From the NCBI GenBank assembly GCA_002812745.2, contig NCSJ02000015.1, positions 62,001 through 126,000 on the forward strand: a DNA stretch of 64,000 bases, given 5' to 3'. A model generated the notes under the pieces. That model had not been told where the DNA came from. It did no database searches and was given only the letters and a program-made list of their open reading frames with translations. Positions 59,978-64,000 of the stretch are shown here, piece by piece (position 1 is the first letter of the stretch; the number at the start of each line of letters is the position of its first letter). The DNA is from Scytalidium lignicola. Lineage: Eukaryota; Ascomycota; Leotiomycetes. Made by a program: the position numbers and the translations under genes.

Positions 59978-61216
59978 TTATAATCTTGCTCTCACTTCAT
60001 CTTGCGGCGTAATCCTGCGGCCTGACTCATCAAACTCTATTTTTTTGCCCGTAATAAGACTCTCTTGTAGCGCGTGGCCAATCTTGACCGCGTTAACTGC
60101 ACCTTGTAACTTCATAGGTGGCTCAGTATTCTCCAGACAGCAAGCTGTAAACTCGTTGGCTTCAGTGATGAACGCCTCACGGAACCGGCCGTAGTAATGC
60201 GGTTGGACCTCTCGTCTTATACCTGATCGTTCGTGGATGTTGACTAAGTTTAATGTGGGCTGAGTATTGATCGCAAGTTTGCCTTCCGTGCCAATGATTT
60301 CCGTTGCTATTACAGTTAGGATTTGCTCTCGAAAGAAGACTTCCTCAAAGCCCTAAAGCCTCAATTGTGTACATAACCTTGAGCGAATCTGAAGTGACTT
60401 ACTGTCTTCTTGGCCAGCGGCCATCATCCTGCTGCAATAGAGCTGTGCTATCTTGTCTCCGTAAAACTCTACTAAGCCAAGAGCATTGTCGCGATCCTTG
60501 TACTTCCTCAATTCTGGTGACACTGCTGTAATGCCAACTGCACTCACGGACTTTATACATGAGTCTTCGCCAAAATACCACAATGCAAGGTCTATATCAT
60601 GGATAGAGCAATCGACGAAGATGCCGCCGGAAAATTGTGCGTATTCTACGAAGAAGCCTGAAGGGTCAAGCATGTCACAGGTTTGAGAGCGAAAGACACT
60701 TGGTTGACCAATTAATCCAGAACGCATCTTCTCATAGGCATCGCGATAGGAGGTATCAAAGCGTCTGGAAAAGCCACAGATGACTTTTTGTTTGGGGTGT
60801 TTTAGCAGAGATGCATGGTACGCATCTACAACTGATTGTGACTAGATGAATATTAATTTCAATTCGAATGTCAGGAGCTTAAAGAAACATACCACTTCGA
60901 CGTTGGTGCTGAGAGGCTTTTCACATAGCACGTGCAATCCCAATGAAATGGCTTTGATGGCTTGCTCTGCATGCACAGCAGTTACGGATGCAATTACGAC
61001 AGCCTGGACGTCTTTTTCTTCTCGTAGCATTTCATCATAGTCAAGATAAGTTCGGACGCCTTCGAGATTGCGGGATGCCCATTCAATCTCGTTCGGATCA
61101 GGCGAAAACGCTGCAACTAGCTCAGCACGAGGAGTGAAATGATGAAAATGAATCGCATGCCGCGATCCCATCCGACCAAGGCCAGCAATGGCGACTTTAA
61201 GCTTGGGTGACGACAT
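59978..61216 (-). CDS. Gfo/Idh/MocA-family NAD(P)-dependent dehydrogenase
   Basis: Exons 60893-61216, 60403-60841 and 59978-60306; 363 residues. The Rossmann fingerprint is VAIAGLGRMGSRHA, and the family motif EKP occurs in HVLCEKPLSTNVEV at the end of exon 1. The C-terminal part has VDCSIHDIDLALWYFGEDS, where His and Asp form the usual catalytic pair, and TTEIIGTEGKLAI. It resembles inositol 2-dehydrogenase or related sugar/polyol oxidoreductases, which interconvert hydroxyl and keto groups of cyclic polyols or sugar acids with NAD(P). Intron 2 ends after CTAAC-TGTAATAG. I preferred the ATG at 61216 (MSSPKLKVAIAG) to the upstream one at 61363, which adds residues without family character. 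Context suggests a step in the same catabolic cluster. Confidence 0.88.
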
Positions 61217-61833
61217 AGTTTGAAGGCGTATTTCTCTTGTTGAGGAGGACTTGAATTGTAGACGGAACTCAGTTCTCAATGGCTCATGAGAAATTCGCCC
61301 GCAGTTCCTAGATAAAAAGGCTGAAGAGGATATATAAGGAGAAAGAAAAAAAAAAGAGAGCACATGAAAGGAAACCTAGGGCTTGGATATGTGGAGATCG
61401 CATTTAGCAAATCCCGCAAGGGCTGTACGCATGTGCAAGTGGGCGGGTTGACATAGTATCCATGCAGTTGCTACTCGAGATCTTACCTTGATAATCATGG
61501 TGTGTATCTTGAGGACAAGACATTTCAACATTGCAATCGGAATCTTTTACTAACCCGGGTTACTTTCGACGTCGGACTACCGGGCCCAACCCGCGGTTTT
61601 GCGGAGATCTGGACTAATCTGCTTTAGGAATGTTTCTGCGTCTGAAGCTTGCCGAATAATAACGCGTGATCGGTGCGGGTACATTTCCAAAACTTTCCTA
61701 AAATGGAATGGCGATCTCCTACGGCTTACGTCCATTGACCGACTTTAATCAGGTTCTTGTTGTTGAGACAACTGGAGACATATCTGCAAAAGCAATCCCT
61801 CGAGTAAAACTGCTTTTTGTATTATTGAAATTA
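61217..61833. other. Intergenic between the dehydrogenase start and the regulator 3' end
   Basis: Both genes are on the minus strand, so the dehydrogenase promoter lies here. A 77-codon plus-strand frame at 61708-61941 is antisense to the regulator's last exon and is not called. Confidence 0.5.
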
Positions 61834-64000
61834 TTACCCAGACCAAAGAGACCGAACATAAGCCTGTGCGGCTTCCGTAGGCCAGGCGTGAAGCTCCGTT
61901 GTCAAAACCAGAACTTCCTGCAGCACGGATTGGATCTTTGAGTCTGTAAATCGATCCGCACCTAAAAAGAGGATTCTACAGTTAGAATACAATATACGGG
62001 GAGTAGGTATAATGATAGCAACACTTACACATCGTGATGACCATGCTAGCTGCGATCAAAGCTGAAGGTAGCGATTGATTCGACACAGCAATGCCACATA
62101 TATCAATGACGCTGCTCTTCACTTCCTCCTGCGCAAACATTAGTTAGGAACGACCAAGAAAGTTTAGTCACTGACATTAACGTTACTTAGAGCTGCTTGC
62201 CTCTTGAAACCAAGCATTGGTGTACGTGGATTTATGGCCGCAAGAATAATTCGACCTAGGTGAAAGTGAATCATGCCCATGACTGCGCCACATAGGTTAG
62301 CAAAATATTCCGACTCCAGTAGTACGAGCTTACCATGACAATCGTGGAGATACCACACTTCCGGCAAGAAACGCTCCTTCTGGATATTCACCTCCTCGAA
62401 TAGTACTGGCTCAAAAGAATCTGGTTTTACACGGTGCCACGTGCGGTGGTAAGTAACCAGCTGGTCAAAATCTTCCACAGTTGACGGCGCAAGGGAGTAT
62501 TCTAGGCAATCTCTATAATGTAATATCATACGCCAGGCCCATGTGTCATCATCTGTTTCACGACTCAAATCTCGGTCGACATTGCATAATTCTACCGGTA
62601 AAGTCATCGGCTGTTGATTGACAAACGCATAATGCAACTCCGATCGTATGACGGCACGAAAGGCTGCCTGGCGGAGACTGCCTTCTTCCACATTTGCCTC
62701 ATTGGAGTCAATAAATACATGCACTCCAATAATATGGCCGCGAGACTCTAATCGTAAACTCTGCTCTGTGGTAATTTTAGCCTTGCATAAAATAGTGGTA
62801 TATGGAAGGGACGGTACAGCATTCCCATTCAACTTACCTCGAAGTTCTTCTAAAACATGCAATAAGACCGCGGCTGCCAGAATAGAATCGTCGGATTTCA
62901 CGGATGGATCATCCATAATCTTGATTAAATAATCTAAACACTCTTGGTAAAGGGTGTTCGACCAATCTCGATCGAACTTTCCCTGCCGACACAGATGCCA
63001 TGCGGAAAGGGCATGAACTGCTTTCAAAAGTATAGGACATTCCCGAGCTTTCTGTGACACAACCCGACGGAAGTGTTGTTCCGGATCACAAACATCAAAC
63101 TACCACCCAGAATCCAATGGTGAGTATAAGATGATAATTTTATTCGATAGATATCTTAATGTTTGTCAAATATCGGAATGCGAGAACTTACCCATTTGTA
63201 CATAACACTAGTAAATTGACGTAGAAGAATAGCCTGCTCTCTCGCGGTCAAATTTACGTAGTCTGTAGAGAAAATGGGAGATTGTGGGATTCCATTGAGT
63301 ACGGGAGCGCTCACTACATCAAGGTGAGGCTCAACTGGACGATCGAGTGGATCAATTCTTAGATTGTTCCTGACAGTAAGCTGGGCATGCGAATCTGCAG
63401 GGGAAAACTCTTGTGGCAGCGAATGCACAACGATAGTATCATAAGACGCGTCCACCGGAGCATTGCTCAGCAGCGATGGTTGAGGTGAGGATGTAGGATC
63501 CTGGATATTGTCTTCAACCTGCTCCGTTGCATCTATTGCTGGTGTCAAACATTGCTGCGTCTGTGTGTCATTATCAGTCAGCCAAACACATACTGTGCTA
63601 AATGATGTTAAAGACCATATCCACTACTTAGGTGGTTATTTCATCGAGCTAAAAAGGGCGAATTAAATTACCTGGACTGCTTCGACTGCTTTGACCTTTT
63701 TGGAAGAGTTTGGAGAGGCCGGATTGACATGCTGAAACCTGTGGTTGATTATACACGCCCGCCCCGAAGCACGACAAGCCTTGCACTTGTCGTCTCTGGG
63801 GATATATTCACCTATACAGCGAGTCAGACCAGATATAATAGACAGGGGGAGGAGATGTTGAAATACATTTGATATGGCCTTGCTGGCAGTTGACACTAGA
63901 ATTATGCAAATCAGTTGCTGAACGGTGCGTACACTGTACAGTACAGAGACGAGTTTCACTCACCATCTCCTTCTCGCTCTAGAAGGGTCATTCCTTTTAC
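61834..64000 (-). CDS. Zn2Cys6 transcription factor, N-terminus cut by window end
   Basis: Visible exons: 63964-64000 (incomplete), 63867-63895, 63672-63811, 63192-63554, 62182-63099, 62029-62128 and 61834-61961. The zinc cluster is spread over three exons and reads CVNCQQGHIKC-EYIPRDD then KCKACRASGRAC, with C-x2-C-x6-C-x8-C-x2-C-x6-C spacing; the first Cys codon is completed across an intron. A regulatory domain follows (LLRQFTSVMYKWFDVC, VSQKARECPILLKAVHALSAWH). It closes with DRFTDSKIQSVLQEVLVLTT and ELHAWPTEAAQ. This is a typical fungal Zn2Cys6/fungal_trans regulator. Its nearness to the dehydrogenase and transporter makes it a second candidate controller of the cluster. The 29-base exon makes automatic models likely to fail here. 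Confidence 0.82.

Overview
The window is nuclear DNA of a filamentous ascomycete (Pezizomycotina). Genes are split by short introns (about 50-210 nt) with GTAAGT/GTATGT-type donors, CTAAC/CTGAC-like branch sites and YAG acceptors. The gene families are typical of these fungi: Zn2Cys6 regulators, NLR/STAND receptors with HeLo-type domains, a PTH11-like receptor, an NRPS-like reductase and a JEN-type transporter. A leotiomycete is my guess, but no single gene proves it. Exon joins given here were read by eye; each multi-exon model keeps one open frame from start to stop. Single N bases occur near 26208, 56753 and 59888.

Layout. (1) 1-6 kb: the 3' end of a short-chain dehydrogenase, then a divergent pair made of a HeLo-domain protein and an NB-ARC/TPR NLR. 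The two share a short motif, at the C-terminus of the first and the N-terminus of the second. This is the architecture of an amyloid-signalling (HET-S/NWD2 or sigma-type) cell-death module and is the most striking system in the window. (2) 6-11 kb: decayed DNA with a transposase-derived HTH gene, an oxalate decarboxylase-type cupin pseudogene and the AT-rich remnant of a pogo/Fot1-like transposon. (3) 11-21.4 kb: Zn2Cys6 factor, A-T-R NRPS-like reductase and MFS transporter, a plausible small biosynthetic cluster. (4) 21.4-30.4 kb: a very long intergenic tract, a PTH11-like membrane protein, then more gene-poor AT-rich DNA. (5) 30.4-36.5 kb: a HeLo-like/NACHT NLR divergent from a trypsin-like serine protease. 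(6) 37.8-47 kb: cytochrome P450, a crippled alpha/beta hydrolase, a small secreted barwin/RlpA-like protein, an old-yellow-enzyme-type oxidoreductase, and two tandem copies of an unrecognised small membrane protein. (7) 48.9-64 kb: a probable catabolic cluster with a C2H2 regulator, a bacterial-looking GC-rich epimerase, an FAH-family hydrolase, an EthD-like protein, a JEN-like monocarboxylate transporter, a Gfo/Idh/MocA dehydrogenase and a second Zn2Cys6 regulator cut by the window end.

How the genes may work together (inference): the NLR of region 1 would detect a signal, oligomerise, and template its N-terminal motif onto the HeLo partner to trigger membrane-directed death. Region 7 looks like import and breakdown of an organic or sugar acid, with FAH-type cleavage giving small carboxylates. 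No tRNA, rRNA or CRISPR was seen.
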